Of a DNA stretch of 64,000 nt, positions 45,890 through 58,800 are shown in pieces. Origin of the DNA: Yponomeuta sedellus. Lineage: Eukaryota; Arthropoda; Insecta; Lepidoptera; Yponomeutidae. The stretch spans positions 4,921,565 to 4,985,564 of the forward strand of contig OW203734.1 of assembly GCA_934045075.1 (NCBI GenBank). The letters run 5' to 3'. A program made the translations under genes and the position numbers. A model generated the notes under the pieces. That model was not told the DNA's origin, ran no database searches, and saw only the letters and a list, made by a program, of their open reading frames with translations. Each line of letters begins with the position of its first letter. Position 1 is the first letter of the stretch.

Positions 45890-46045
45890 GTCGTGAGTCG
45901 CCCATTGGCTCAATTGGTAGAGCGCTGGTACGGATAGCCAGAGGTTGCGGGTTCGAATCCCGGCATGGGTGAAATATTTAGCCTCTAAATAGGTTTTTAA
46001 ATTTGTCCTTAGTACGGGTTAGTGCATTAAAAATAAAAATAGTAT
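45890..46045 (+). repeat. tRNA-derived SINE (family A), best collinear copy
   Basis: A tRNA-like head at 45897-45971 folds as a cloverleaf: acceptor GCCCAT/ATGGGT, D-stem GCTC/GAGC, anticodon stem with a ggataggc-like loop, and T-arm GGGTTCGAATCCC. Then comes the tail 'gcctctaaataggttttt' and 'gggttagtgcatta' with an A-rich end. The loop lacks the usual T33, arguing against a functional tRNA gene. Confidence 0.8.
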
Positions 46046-46365
46046 AGCTAATTTCTTCATTTATTTATACATAAATTTGACAAAGACTTTTATGCACCGA
46101 AACATTTTTCACTTAGGGATTGGTATGTTTAACGATCAAGATTTTCTAATCTGTTTTCTTTGAAAACCAATACACGTGTAAAAATCTAAGAAAATCAAAT
46201 TGTCACTAATCAAATCACACCAAATCAATCACACAATTTTAACGTTAGTCACTTATTTTCTGTCTAATGATTTTATTACCTATTCTTAATTACAATAAAA
46301 AAAAGAAAACGTGCCTTTGTATTATTTCAAATTTAATAGTTTCCACTTATTGTATAGAGTTTGTG

Positions 46366-46455
46366 GTATCAATACCACACGCTGATGACGGAGGAAAAAC
46401 TGAGAAACCCGTGGCTTGGTTGGCTCCACACGTGTTGAATTATCTGCCCAAGCAA
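46366..46455 (+). repeat. SINE family B internal fragment
   Basis: Contains accacacgctgatgacgg, aacccgtggcttggttggct and ccacacgt; ends early. Confidence 0.6.
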
Positions 46456-46479
46456 CTAAGCTTTAGGATGCTTTAGGTG

Positions 46480-46690
46480 CCAGCGCTCTTTCCAACTGAG
46501 CCAACTTCAGCCAGATGTCGCTGCCTGTACGTAATACAGAGAATAGTGTAAGGAGGTTCGAAATTTCACTGATGCCGGTGAGTCACTCATTGGCTCAGTT
46601 GGTAAGAGCGCTGGCACGGATAGCCAGAGGTCGCGGGTTCGAATCCCGGCATGAGTGGAATTTTTAGCCTCTAAATAGGTTTTTTGAAAT
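46480..46690. repeat. SINE family A, head-to-head pair
   Basis: An inverted partial head (46480-46515) is followed by a direct head at 46585-46660 (ggctcagttggtaagagc, GGGTTCGAATCCC) and the 'gcctctaaataggttttt' tail. Confidence 0.7.
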
Positions 46691-46979
46691 TAGCTATGCT
46701 GATGACAGTATAAGATCCACATCTAATACGTTACAGTAAAGAATGAATACGACGACCTCAGTACCTGAAACCAAAGGTTATTACTTCATAATTATTCGAA
46801 ACATACTCCATATAATTTGACATGACATGACACCACTGTTTAAAAAAACGTATATTTTATCGTAGGTAATTATAAGTAATTATATTCTCGCACTCCCTTG
46901 CAGTTTGTTATAAATATATTTTCGATTTAATTATTTATGTACATGCACCACGTACCGACTATATTCTTCATGCAATCCA
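46691..46979. other. Unassigned AT-rich sequence
   Basis: Nothing recognised. Confidence 0.4.
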
Positions 46980-47112
46980 CTCCATCCAAAGGTTGTCTGG
47001 AAGAGATCGCTCTTAGCGATAAGACCGCCAATTGTATAACATTACTTAGATTTAAGAATCATGGTTGTAATATTTTTCTGGTTGTGCAATAAAGTGTTCT
47101 CTATCTATCTAT
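46980..47112 (+). repeat. LINE 3' end with (CTAT)n tail
   Basis: The motif ggttgtctggaagagatcgc, then gcgataagaccgcc and gtgcaataaagtg, ending in ctatctatctatc. This looks like the 3' end of a widespread insect LINE (jockey or CR1 type); only the terminus is present. Confidence 0.6.
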
Positions 47113-47171
47113 CTTTTTTTTTAAAACAGTTGTGCCGTCGTGTAAATATTTTTGTTAATACCTAATAAGAA

Positions 47172-47485
47172 GTATGGCGATATCAACCCTTGTAGGTATG
47201 TCCCCACTGCTGGGGCACGGGTCTCTTCCTGTATCACAGGAAGGTTCGGCCATACTCCACTACGGGGGCCAAGGCCGGCTTGGTGGAGTATTGTAGTACA
47301 GTGGCAGACCTTACTGTCAGAAGTTATGAAGCCGCCCATAAGGCCTCTGACATGGCTTAGCGCCATTACATGCTTAGGCACCAACGGCTTAGCGCACCTC
47401 GTGAAACAATGAAGCGCTTGGAAAAATACCACTAGCGGTAGTTACGGGACGGTCACCCATCCTGCACGTGACCGCGCGTGTTTAT
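47172..47485 (+). repeat. Repeat family C copy
   Basis: Matches 7637-7930 in order: ccccactgctggggcacggg, the inverted cctg...cagg motif, gaagttatgaagccgcccat and 'gcaccaacggctt'. A continuation (ttggttcgac, 'ggccacgagcgcttc') is at 47740-47800, after a SINE E insertion. Confidence 0.8.
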
Positions 47486-47524
47486 AATAATAATAATCAA
47501 TATTCATGGACATATTACACAGAT

Positions 47525-47735
47525 CTCGTTAGCCCTATACTAAGTACAACTTAATGACTTGTGTTATAGGTGCTAACTCGACGATACATTTAATACAATA
47601 AATACATAGATAACATCCAAGACCCGAGATAAACTAGAAAAGTTTGTTTCCTAGTTTGACCCGGCCGGGGATCGAACCCGAGACCTTCCGTTTTACAGTC
47701 AGCGTGCTAAACCGCTGCGCCACCGAGGCCGACAT
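47525..47735 (-). repeat. tRNA-derived SINE (family E) copy
   Basis: The reverse-oriented head at 47648-47730 has the B-box complement 'ggggatcgaaccc'. The body contains gccctatactaagtac and 'aatgacttgtgttatagg'. It separates two parts of repeat C. Confidence 0.7.
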
Positions 47736-47800
47736 TGATGCCTAACTCAAGTGATCGATTCCACTCACTTGGTTCGACTAGGCCACGAGCGCTTCAAAAC

Positions 47801-48396
47801 TCGAGTCTCCACCACATACTCAAAAGAAACTTACCGATATAAAGTTGGCATAGGACAAGTTGTAAATCCCAAAGGCAGTCATTATTACAGGCTCTTGACC
47901 ACGCTGTATTGCCAGCACAAGAAGGAGCGGAATGCGCTCGCCTTGCTCCGCCTTACATAACTCCCATCCACTGTTGAATATTGCTGTAGAAACCAGCGAA
48001 GCCTGTAGAAGAAAATGTTTATGACATTCTTCAAGATATTTTAAATAAATATGTTTTTGTTATGGAGCCTATAGACGTCCCACTGCAGGGCACAGGCCTT
48101 CTCACAGAGAGCTAGTTTGGGCTTATTTACTACGCATCCCCACCGCGGATTATTTGAGGTATGTTTACACCTTAGACCCTCAGGCCTTCAGGCTTAATTA
48201 CCATGCGTGCCCACTACGTAAGTCTCACTGCAAAGCACATTTCTTCTCTCACAGACAGATAAACTCTCTCTGTGAGTGAGTGTATCTTCTTAATTGCCAC
48301 GCCCGGCCACCGGGATTTGGCAATCCTCTCCTGAGTGTTGTAAGCTACTAAGACGCAATTAGACCTTAAAATGGTCCGTAAGACTTTCTGATAGTC
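47801..48396. other. Unassigned with SINE-like fragments
   Basis: 48070-48230 includes 'gacgtcccactgcagggc' and 'ggcttaattaccatgcgtg', shared in part with 51640-51705. No gene. Confidence 0.4.
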
Positions 48397-48873
48397 GGAT
48401 TTTTAGAGATACGGAACCTCCAAAGGAAAAACGAACCCTTACGGGATCACTTTATTTTCCGTCAGTCCGTCCATCTATCTATCAATATATTTTATTTGCA
48501 AACGCGTGGAGCTTTAAAACTGTATAGGTACCTACCTAAGTGTTCTAGGTAGTTCTAGTAGTCTACAGTCCCCTGAAGTTGTGAGTTTACGCAAAAAAAA
48601 TTAAGGCCTCTTATGTCGCAAATAAAACGTATAATTCGGCACTCAGGGTAATCAAAATTCATGGTACTTTCCGTTGATATAACTAGGCTACAAATACAGG
48701 AAAAATCTAAAACTATACATTTGTAATAGAATCATAAAAAAAATGTCTTAGAAGCTCGGGACAAGCTCGGAAAAGATGACGAGAGTCGATTCTTAAACTA
48801 TTTACAGAAAGAACCTACCTACAAATTTGCACGGGACCCTCGGTGGGTGAGTCCGACTCGTACTTGACCGTTT
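48397..48873 (-). mobile_element. Old (GTCY)n MITE, copy 3
   Basis: Same order of blocks as 38683-39160 but much more diverged: acggaacc, gggatcactttattttccgtc, aacgcgtggag and the terminal ccctcggtgggtgagtccg. The GTCY tract is nearly lost. Confidence 0.7.
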
Positions 48874-49817
48874 TTCTTTTATGGCAATTTCTCGTGAACA
48901 AGTCATGAGCTCAATATCATTATTAAAGATAGTACATAATTGAAGCCAATTATTCAAGTAACTATCGAAGAAATTAATTACACGGTAGATACCATAATTC
49001 TTAACTATTATACTAAATCGTTTCTTGGAAACCTGTAATTAATTAAACATTACCAAATGTAACCCAAAGCCAGAACTTTCTTCGCAAACTTTGGCTTACT
49101 TAGGTACCTGGGCATACATTAAGAATGTATTAATATACATTCTTAATGTTATAGATCTTCGTGTTATAGATTTGATGTTAATAGATTGATAGAATAATAT
49201 TTGTCGTATGCACACTAGCAATAAATTACATAAGAGATTCAAACAATACCATAGTACAGTATTGGCGGCTTTATTACAAGAAGTAATTTCTTATATTCTT
49301 TTTAATGCACTAACCAGTGCTACAATTGCCTACTTGAGAAATTTGTCGCCTTCTTCTACAATTCCACCTCTCGGATGGTCCCTTAATCGCTTTCTACAAT
49401 ACCCACGGGAAGAAAATTAAATGGGGTGGTATTATTCTACTCTGCCGGCACCACACGGCCAAGGACAATTGCCGTGCTAGGAACAATTTTAAAATTTTAG
49501 CCTCTAAACAGGTTTTAGAAAAAGTAATTTCTTGTTATTCTACACCTTTACAACAAAACATTAAAAATTAAATGAAAAAACGATATCTAATAAGGATTGA
49601 GTAGGTATAGTAACTTAGTTTTGTGTTATTCAGCAAAACCCAGTATAAATAGTTTTTTTAAGACTAAGTTTACATTTGTCTTCTATGGCATAAAGGCAAT
49701 GTCACTCCGATCTAAGTTAGACAGGATCTCCCATGGTAACGAATTTCGAAACTCGAAATGCCACTTTCTACATTATAGCGTAACTAGATCTCAAATCTCA
49801 AAAATTTATAGCAGTCA
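48874..49817. other. AT-rich sequence, no gene
   Basis: Contains short SINE A tail fragments near 49300-49320 and 49495-49515. No exon recognised. Confidence 0.4.
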
Positions 49818-51280
49818 AAGCGGCCCGAGGTAGATCAGAGCAATCTAAGTTGAGTGTTATTAGGGATGACGATGGCTCCAAGCTGAAACAGGAACATAAG
49901 GTGATGGAACGTTGGAAAGAATATTTCGAAAGTCTGTTTGAATGTGAGGATCAGCCAATGGAAGGGTATCCCGACCATGAGGCAGAACCCAGTGTTGATA
50001 GCGTTATAAGTATGGAAGAGATTGTCAAGGCAATGAAAAGCATGAGACTAGGTAAGGCTGCGGTATATGATAGGGTTTCGTTAGAAATGCTGAGGGCTTG
50101 TGAAGGCATTGTAGCTAGCAAGTTATACCTGCTCTTCAACAGGTGCTGGAGGAGTGGCACAGTACCTAAAGACTGGGATACGGCCGTCATAGTGCCGCTT
50201 TATAAAGGCAAAGGGTCTCAGCAGGTATGCAAAAACTACCACGGCATCAGCCTTCTCAGCATTGCCGGCAAACTTTATGCAAAGGTGTTGATTGAAAGAG
50301 TACTGGATGTGACTGAAGAAAAGATATGAGATGTTCAAGCGGGTTTTAAAAAGGGAATGGGATGCTTGGATCAAATCTTCTCCTTGAGACGTGTGGTGGA
50401 AAAGTTCTAGGTCAAAAGTCAAAAGGTTTTCTGTGCGTTCGTAGACCTAGAGAAGGCTTATGATAGAGTTGTGAGGAATGACTTGTGTTCGGCACTGTCT
50501 GTGTATGGGGTGGACAGCATCTTGTTGCGAGCTCTGAAGTCTCTCTATCAAGACTCCAGGGCTTGCGTTAGAATAAGTGGGGCGTATACTGACTGGTTTA
50601 GCATCCGCAAGGGTGTGAGACAGGGTTGTGTCGCATCCCCGTGGTTGTTCAATTTATTCATGGATAGTTGCCTGACTGATCTGAAAGATAGTGAATGTGA
50701 GATAAGGATGGGTGAGCTAATTGTGAAATGCTTGTTGTACGCCGATGATCAAGTGTTGTTCGCATCGTCGGTCGAAGAATTGCAGACACAAGTCACGGTA
50801 ATGGCTTTTAAAAGGAATGGTATGAACATGAATGTGAGTAAGACGAAAGTACTGGTCTTTGAAAAAGATGATGAAATGACTGAGTGCAAGATAACGATTA
50901 GAGGTGAAAGAGTGGAACAAGTAAAATAATTTGTCTATTTGGGGAGCCTGTTTACGAGGGGTGGAAAGTGTGAAGGTGATATAGAAAGAAGAGTTAAAGC
51001 GGGAAATTGTGTAAACGGTGTCTTGCACTACACTGAGTGCAGCCGAAACATCTCCAAAAGAGCTAGATTGGCTATTCATAATGGCGTGCTGGTCACAACA
51101 CTTATGTATGGTAGCGAAACTTGGGTGTGGCAAAAGAGGCAAGTAAGTAGAATTAATGCAGTTGAAATGAGGACCTTGAGAAGTATGTGTACTTTGAATG
51201 ACAGGATACGCAATAGTCTGATTAGAGAACGTTGTGACGAAACAAATATATATTGCGAATGTGAGTGGAAGGGCTGGTAA
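49818..51280 (+). pseudogene. RTE-like reverse transcriptase with three in-frame stops
   Basis: One frame throughout, with stops at 50327-50329, 50408-50410 and 50927-50929, so the copy is decaying by point mutation rather than frameshift. Motifs are WKEYFESLFE, VPKDWDTAVIVPLYKGKG, the NYHGISLLS block, the catalytic FVDLEKAYDRV, GVRQGCVASPWLFN, the YADD active site and FVYLGSLF. A short tail follows (LMYGSETWVW). These are typical of RTE-type LINEs, which lack RNase H. The normal C-terminal region is cut short at 51278-51280 by a stop just before the 3' untranslated block. Confidence 0.87.
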
Positions 51281-51452
51281 GGGACGTCCCAGACGGACTT
51301 ACATCGACCAAATAGGGGATGTATTAGCAAATGGACAAAGGGAAAGATAAAAAGTACCCGGAACCGGCGTGCGTGCATGCAACGACTTATGAACGTTAAT
51401 GAAGCGAAGGTGATCTGTCAGGATCGTGGCAAGTGGCAGTCCCTGGTCTCGT
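49818..51452 (+). mobile_element. 5'-truncated RTE-like LINE
   Basis: Begins within the region upstream of the reverse transcriptase and ends in the 3' block gatcgtggcaagtggcag followed directly by a (GTAT)n tail. Fragments of the same 3' end are at 7545-7622, 24798-24963 and 34228-34345. The endonuclease part is missing. Confidence 0.85.
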
Positions 51453-51564
51453 ATGTATGTATGTATGTATGTATGTATGTATGTATGTATGTATGTATGT
51501 ATGTATGTATGTATGTATGTATGTATGTATGTATGTATGTATGTATGTATGTATGTATGTGAGG

Positions 51565-51596
<32 letters not shown>

Positions 51597-51600
51597 CAAG
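51453..51600. repeat. (GTAT)n tail and microsatellite
   Basis: About 27 units of GTAT (51453-51560) directly follow the RTE-like 3' end, then a short (GT)n and more GTAT. Because short TATG tails follow other copies of this LINE, the array probably grew from its tail. Confidence 0.92.
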
Positions 51601-52205
51601 CGACTGAAAGCACAAAAAACTTTAAAGTATTCTGCTGTTTATAGGGCACAGGGCTTCTCTCAGAAAAAGAGATTATGGGCTTAATTACCATGCGTAATTA
51701 AGCCCATCATAGATCGGCTCTTTCAAGCGCTAAAGTAGTTGAACATTTCAAATACATATTTTGCGAGTAGTATTGCTACTATGAACCGCTCGTAGCCCCG
51801 GCTGCCTAAGTGATCTTAAACGATTACGAAGGTAAAGCAACACAGGACGTGTTCAGTGCATGGATGTCAAACCGTCTATGACTAACGCTAGTGGCATTTT
51901 TCCGAGCGATTCCGTGCTTCGCAAGGCACGTTAAGCAGTTAGGGCGGCTTGAAATCTGACAGTGAGACTAGGCACTAGTTTTGCAAGCCTTCACCAATCC
52001 GGACTTGGCCCCTGTGGTGGAGTATGGCCTATACTTTCCTCCGGGAACAGACCCGAGCCCCTCGGTGGGGCCCTGATACTCTGATAGGTTGATGATGATT
52101 GCTACTACAAGTAAACAAATGTACAACACTGTTCCTGTTAATATACCTACGTATTCACGTACACACATACTATATATACGCTCTCGTAATATAAGTCACA
52201 CCGAC
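51601..52205. other. Receptor gene 3' flank or intron with repeat C
   Basis: 51885-52105 is a reverse-oriented repeat C copy (contains aatccggacttggcccctg). No further receptor exon was recognised here. Confidence 0.5.
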
Positions 52206-52313
52206 CTCATGCGTGATATCTCCAGCCGCCATCATGTAAATTCCAGTTAAAACCAACATGACAGAAATAAACGATAAATTCGCCACCAACATCGTAGCGC
52301 TGCGTTCCTGTGT
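52206..52313 (-). CDS. Odorant receptor-like exon e
   Basis: 108 bases, phase 0 at both ends, acceptor tgttttcag, donor GAG|GTCGGT (weaker). It encodes ERSATMLVANLSFISVMLVL and IYMMAAGDITHE. The weak donor leaves the exon end slightly uncertain; the frame could read on to a stop near 52170. Confidence 0.68.
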
Positions 52314-55300
52314 CTGAAAACAAAAGAAGTATATTGAATACAGAGTATGCTCTGCACCATGAATTTTGAGTGGTCTGAAAGGTATTGAAAAATGAACGTG
52401 CCTTAACAATAGCTATCGAATGCGCCACGTTTGTTTTATTACAAAAGGCACTATCCAAAAATATCTCGACACAAACCTAGTAGTAGTTAGTTGTCAGCCA
52501 GAGCGGTGATTGCGAACCACGGGTCCGCAGAATACTGTTCTAATAGACGGGGAGAAAAACAAAACCCTGCTTCAGGCGCAGTCGGGTAGTAAAATAATTA
52601 AAATAAAAATTTATTTTGTAACCAAAATAAATTTTGGTTGCTCATTGTCTTTGGTTGATTGGTCTAACATTTTTTGCAAATAAATTTTAATGTTATTTAT
52701 GTACTATTTTAATAATAATATAAATATTGATAAAAGTTCTCGTGGCCTGGCCGAACCGAGTGATTGGAATCAATCTCTCGGTTCGGCAGGCATTTATTCC
52801 GAGCTCTTCCGTGCTTCGATAGGCACTTTAAGCCGTTGGTGCCGGCTGTCATGTAATGTTAAAGGCCTTGATAACTTCTGACAGTAAAGCCCACCACTGT
52901 CTTACAATAGTCCATCAACCTGGACTTATTCCCGTGGTGGAATGTGGCCTAATCTTCCTGCGATGCAGGAAGATACCCGTGCCCTAGCAGTTGGGACATA
53001 CAAGAGTTGATATCTATGGATAATGAACACTTCACAATCCTTAAAAGTAAAAAAAAAATCTACTCACCGCAAGCTTAATGAGGCACACCGAGAGCAAGCT
53101 GATACTCTGAACTACTTGAATACTGTAGATTTCTCCCAGAGCACTTTGAATATGGCGGGCGCACCTGAAATAGATAGGCAGATAAATCTTTAATAATATG
53201 AAATAACGATATTGAGTTTATATCTATATAGATATTAACACAATATCGATATTTCATATTAATTTCTTGTAGAAAGTATGTTGCAGGCAGGATGGTATAA
53301 GTACATTACTTAGATTATACATGAGCTCTAGAGCGTGCCGAGCGTGCACGCATATAAAACAAATATAAATTTTAATTACGTTAAATAATGTTGGTTGTAA
53401 ATTTTTAAATAGCAAACGCACTAATTGGTTAGATGGAAACTTATTAACAGAATTTAATGATAATATAAATTTATTTATTTTGATTTTTTTAATTATATTT
53501 ACGGGCTTCTTTGGTGCTTACCTAAATAATTATATTAAACCACTGTCATAACATTTTAAAAGTAAAAATGCAATTAAAACCTAACTAGAAACCGGTATAA
53601 GCGAGATTAGGACATCCTTTATTTCGTGGTTAGCCTATTAAATAATTCCTAAAATTAGATATCAAAAATAGTAGGACAACCTTTACATTTTTGTTGCAAA
53701 ATTCGCCGTACGTGTAAAGGATGATGTGCTGTCGACTGTACAAAGTCTGGAAGACTCGTTTTTTAGTGCTTAGAAACGACTAGTTTTTAACGAGAGACTC
53801 TGTAATAATGGCTTGAATATTGTATGTACACAAGTCTAGATAGAATATAGTGTCACTCGAGAGGGACGCGGCGGACTGTTGAACGCCATTTTACAAAACC
53901 GCGGATAAATTGATAATCGCGGCGACATCGCCCCGATTACGCAGCGTCATCTCGGCGCGCCCGCCGCGCAAGCGCTTTTGCTCCCGGTATGTCACACGAC
54001 CCTAAGTTACACTATTACATCTAGGATTTTTTTATCCAGTATGTCACATAGCCGTTAGACTGTAACATACAGGTATTTTAAATCTAATATCTTAGTATTA
54101 GATATAATTTAATATCAACCCTGGTACGTGGGGAGTGCTGGGGCACGGCTCTCTTCCTGCACTGCAGGAAGGTCAGGCCATACTCTACCACTGGAGCCAA
54201 GTCCGTGTCAGACTGTTAACAAATTGATATATGATTCCCAGTTTTTTTTTTGTTACATTCCCCTGATTTATTAATTCAGGGACCTTGATTAAATGGTACC
54301 ATTAAACACAATAAATTATACAGTACATTAAGGGGTGCGCCAAAGTTGACCGAAGATTCCTACCTCGATTATTGTAACTCCGAAAATTTTATTACTACAA
54401 TTTTTCATCCTAACAATCACTATTAATAACTACTCTGTTCCGAATGTTATTAATTCCGAATCATCCAACTTCATAATGTCGGAAACAATAAACATCTATT
54501 GTACTACTATTTGTTTTCCGATATTTTATCAAAATAACTGTTTTTTACACTACTATTCGAAATCATATATTTGTTAGTAGAATTGTTTTTATTCTAAAAT
54601 TTTACATTATATAGGTACCTACATTCATTTTGTGAACTTATTAATTAGGTCAATGCCGCCACCGAGATCGACATCAGGGCAGTAGGTAGGTCAGGTTAGG
54701 TTAGAACATGTAAAAACAACAAAAAAATACTGTTTTCAGAACGAAACCTTCCTACCTATAAGTCAGAATAGGATACTACTAGGTCAATGACGCTACGGAA
54801 ATTAACATCTGGGCAGTAGATAGGTTAGGTTAGGTTAGAACATGTAAAACAACAAAAAACACTATTTTGGAATTAAATATACCAACCAAAAGTCAAATTA
54901 TGGTACTGTTAGGTCAGTGTTCCTACCGAAATCTACATCTGGGCAGTAGGTAGGTTAGGTTAGGTTAGAACATGTAAAAACTACAAAAAAACACTACTTT
55001 GGAACTAAACATACCAACCAAAAGTCAAATTATGGTACTTTTTGGTCAGTGTTGCTACCGAAATAGACATCTGGGCAAAACAACTGAAGAAAGATATCAA
55101 AGTCTGTAAATACATACCATACATACAAATAAGAATTATAACTTATCCATAATATGAGTAACAATATTATGAAAAACATGTTTATGAATGACAACATTAT
55201 GGTAAAAAACACTTAGGAGTTTAGATTACTTTAGTAGTAATATTAGTAATAAAAAAAATCGGAAACCAGAGTGTTATGATCTTCGTTGGTAGTACTAGAA

Positions 55301-55844
55301 ATTGTATGAACGAAAAAATTAGGAACTAAAATTTTCGGAAGAGTGATCATTCGGAGTACAAATCGTTAGTAAGACAATTCAATGGTTAGACCATTCTCGG
55401 AAGTTAGACTTTAGTTGAGCCAATATGGACCCTACATTAAGTAATACAGTTTCACAATTATTAAGAATTTGCATAAGAATAACCTGAGCCAAATTCGATA
55501 ACGAATGGCGATAAACAAACCGTTGCTAGGTAACGACTTGTTTACACCTAAAAGGCACATGTTAACAACCTTTTCTGTAAATCGTTTTCATACAAATAAT
55601 AGTCGTTCCTCCTACTAATGTAAAATGCTTATTTATCTTTATATGTTTATGATTTTATAGTGAAAGGCTTAACCGATTTGAATATGACATATGACAACAC
55701 TGAAATATGAAACACAGATTTAACGAACATCTACGCGAGCCATGCTGCACGATTTTCCTAATAGAATTATATATATATATATATATGTATAGAATTATAT
55801 ATTATGAACATATGAATAAAATATTATTCATATGTTCACACTAA

Positions 55845-55892
<48 letters not shown>

Positions 55893-58800
55893 TTAGTGTG
55901 AACATATGAATAATATTTTATTCATATGTTCACACTAATCATCACTGTCACTGGCCAAAGAGGAGGATAAATTTTTGTCTCCGGAGACTTGAATTATAAA
56001 TTCATGAATGACATCCATTACACCACCAAATTCGGCGTTTTCTTCTCTTCTTTAATTACATGTTCAACACAACGTTGCCATGCTGCTGGAGTAATTTTAC
56101 TTATTGCCTCATCTAACAGGACCTTTATTTAGTACAGACATTTATAAAGTTCTATTTTTGGCAGCAACATGGCCTTTTACTTGCCTCCATTATGATTTCT
56201 ATCGGATTTAATTCACAATGATATGGGATCAATCTATATTTTTGTCTTATGCCATTTTGTCACACATATATGCTATATATACTTATGCCATTTACACGTA
56301 TTGACAAACGACTAAACTTCACTTGTTGGCATAAACTAAATTTTCCAAAATTTTTGTCACATCTGAATTTCATCCATGTTTCTTTTTCTGTAGGGCTGTC
56401 GCGTAAAATTATGTCGATTTTTTTATAGTTTTTCGAAATAACAAGGTAATATGCATGTTATTTGAGTGACTCTAGTTAAATATGCTGCAATAGGAATTGT
56501 TAATAAATAGTTAGCAAGTAAAAGGCTATAATCATGTAAACAATAGAAGATTTGTAAAACTTGAGTTGTGATAACCCTAAATTGGTTTGTTTACCTCTAT
56601 TCTTTATCGAGTTTGGCAGAACTGCATTACAGAAACAGCTTGGCCAAAAAAAGTTTGCATTTAAGTTATGTATTTAATAATAAATAAAAATATTATAATA
56701 ATACCGAATTTATGACCTACTTCTCTACCAACATATGCATATATACATTCACATGCATGAACTCTCGTACTCACACAACACACACACACACCTCACACTT
56801 ATACACTAATACACATTATATACCCTTTTCTCCTTCTCATATTTTTTTTCTTTTTAAGTATTATATAAATGCTCATGCCCTCTCCTTGTTATGTTTTATC
56901 TATGAGTTTGCGCTACCGCCTTCATGATCCTAACACAATAATCGGTAAATTTATGACCGGAGTTGTTAGCGTTCTGGAGCCAATTCCAGTTCGAGGTCTC
57001 GACATTGCTGTCAAGTTCGAGCTGCAGTCTGATGCCGCCAAACATTGGACACTCATTTAGTACATGTGCTATTGTCTGTTTTGTTTGAGCGGTGGTAGCT
57101 CAGTGGGTAGAACCATGGACTGGCAAGCGGGAGCCCCAGGTTCGATCCCAAGTGCGGGCATGTACCAATGACTTTGTTTAATTTCAAAGTTACGTACATT
57201 TGCGAATTTGTAGTCGCAATACCACACGCTAACGTTGAAGGAAAACATCGTGAGGAAACCCGCGGCTTGGTTGGCTCCGCACGTATTGACTAGTCTTTCC
57301 TGTGGGCTAGGCCGACTAAGCTGTCAGGATGGTATAGGTGCTGGGCAAGCCTACAACATCTATAAAACCATGTCCCAGGCACTACAGCGTCGGAGTGGTC
57401 CCTTCACCCATCTAGTGTGAGTGAAGATACCACTGGACGCTGTATAAATCATCTCATTAAGTAGATGCAAAAAAAAGGCCAATATTATTATTATTGTCTG
57501 TTTGGCGTCAGGAGAGCAAGAACATTTGGGGCGGTCGCAACACTTAAAACGGTGAAGATAATACGCGTTTCCACCGTGGCCGGTCCACGCTTGAGTCCCC
57601 CAGTAGGAAACGCCAATTTTGCCGATGGTTCGAAACGCCTGGCGGTTATCCGGGAAAAACATTATGGTTATGCTACCCTGCTGGCGCTCAGAATACTCTG
57701 TCTGCCAGGCATCCAAAGTTTCTTGACGTATTACATGTCTGGCAAATGACAGCGGGAACAAGTCATAATCGGCGGCCGTTCTTTTGTACAAAGCCGCCTG
57801 CTTGGCAAGTTCGTGATTCCGTGATTCGTGATTCCCAGTTAGTAATCGTGTTACCAATCGCTGTTATTTTCTTCCCATTTAGTAATAACATTTTGGTAGG
57901 TACAGGAAATACTGATTATACGGAAATAACAGTACAAACTATATAAAATAAGCGCGATAAACAATGTGAATAGCAAGTTCAAACAATGTTTTTCAAACTA
58001 TTATCAACAATCGCGTCGAGTTCACTGCGAGATCACATTGCTTTCAAATCGCTCGCAAATCGCTATTAGGGCCTACCACGGCTCTAGAGTAGGCTTCGGT
58101 TTTCGCCAATTTTCGCCGGTTATCGTACTGATGATCGAGTTCTGATATCGAAATTTTGTGTCATATTAGTTCCGATATTTCAATTACACGAAGGTATCCG
58201 ATTCTATCCTGTAGCAGCCCAGGTATATTCTAAAAGCTAAAAGGTTACAATCTAAGTAAGTAAATACTTAGATTGTAACCATAATATACTGGTGTTAACT
58301 AAGTAAATGCTTTTTCATTTTCATTTTCAGTTCTTGCAAAACTAACGAAATCCATGGACTTACCACAATGTCTCGCCATGCAGCTTTACTCCAAATTTCA
58401 ACGACTTCTTATAGTCTTCTTCTAGCTCCTCCTTCGTCTTTCGGCTATCATTGCTTAATAAAGCCTTCCTCAACCCATTGAAATATATTTGCAGTGTTCT
58501 GAATTTATAAGTTAATAGTATAAAAGCGATGATGCAAAGGCTGAAATCAGAATTTGGTGTAATAACAACTTTTCTTATTCATTTCACCATATAGGATATA
58601 TAAAAGAGCCAACCCTAACCAACATCTGAGAGCGATATCCAGGGGTAAGTCTAAAAATATCTCACATTTGCAGAGCTATCCATAGACAAATTGTATGACT
58701 GACCCAATCAATCAGATATTTGTCTGTTTATCCCTGGATAAGTATTTATTTATTTACTTATCGATCCAATGACTGGACTTAAGTCACCCTTGGAAGCTTT

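Noticed and set aside
45897..45971. A functional tRNA gene
   Set aside because: It folds like a tRNA but lacks the usual T before the anticodon, has a poor acceptor end, and belongs to a dispersed SINE with a common tail.
54690..54975. Interstitial telomere
   Set aside because: Only two or three TTAGG-like units per copy, embedded in a 130-bp tandem unit.
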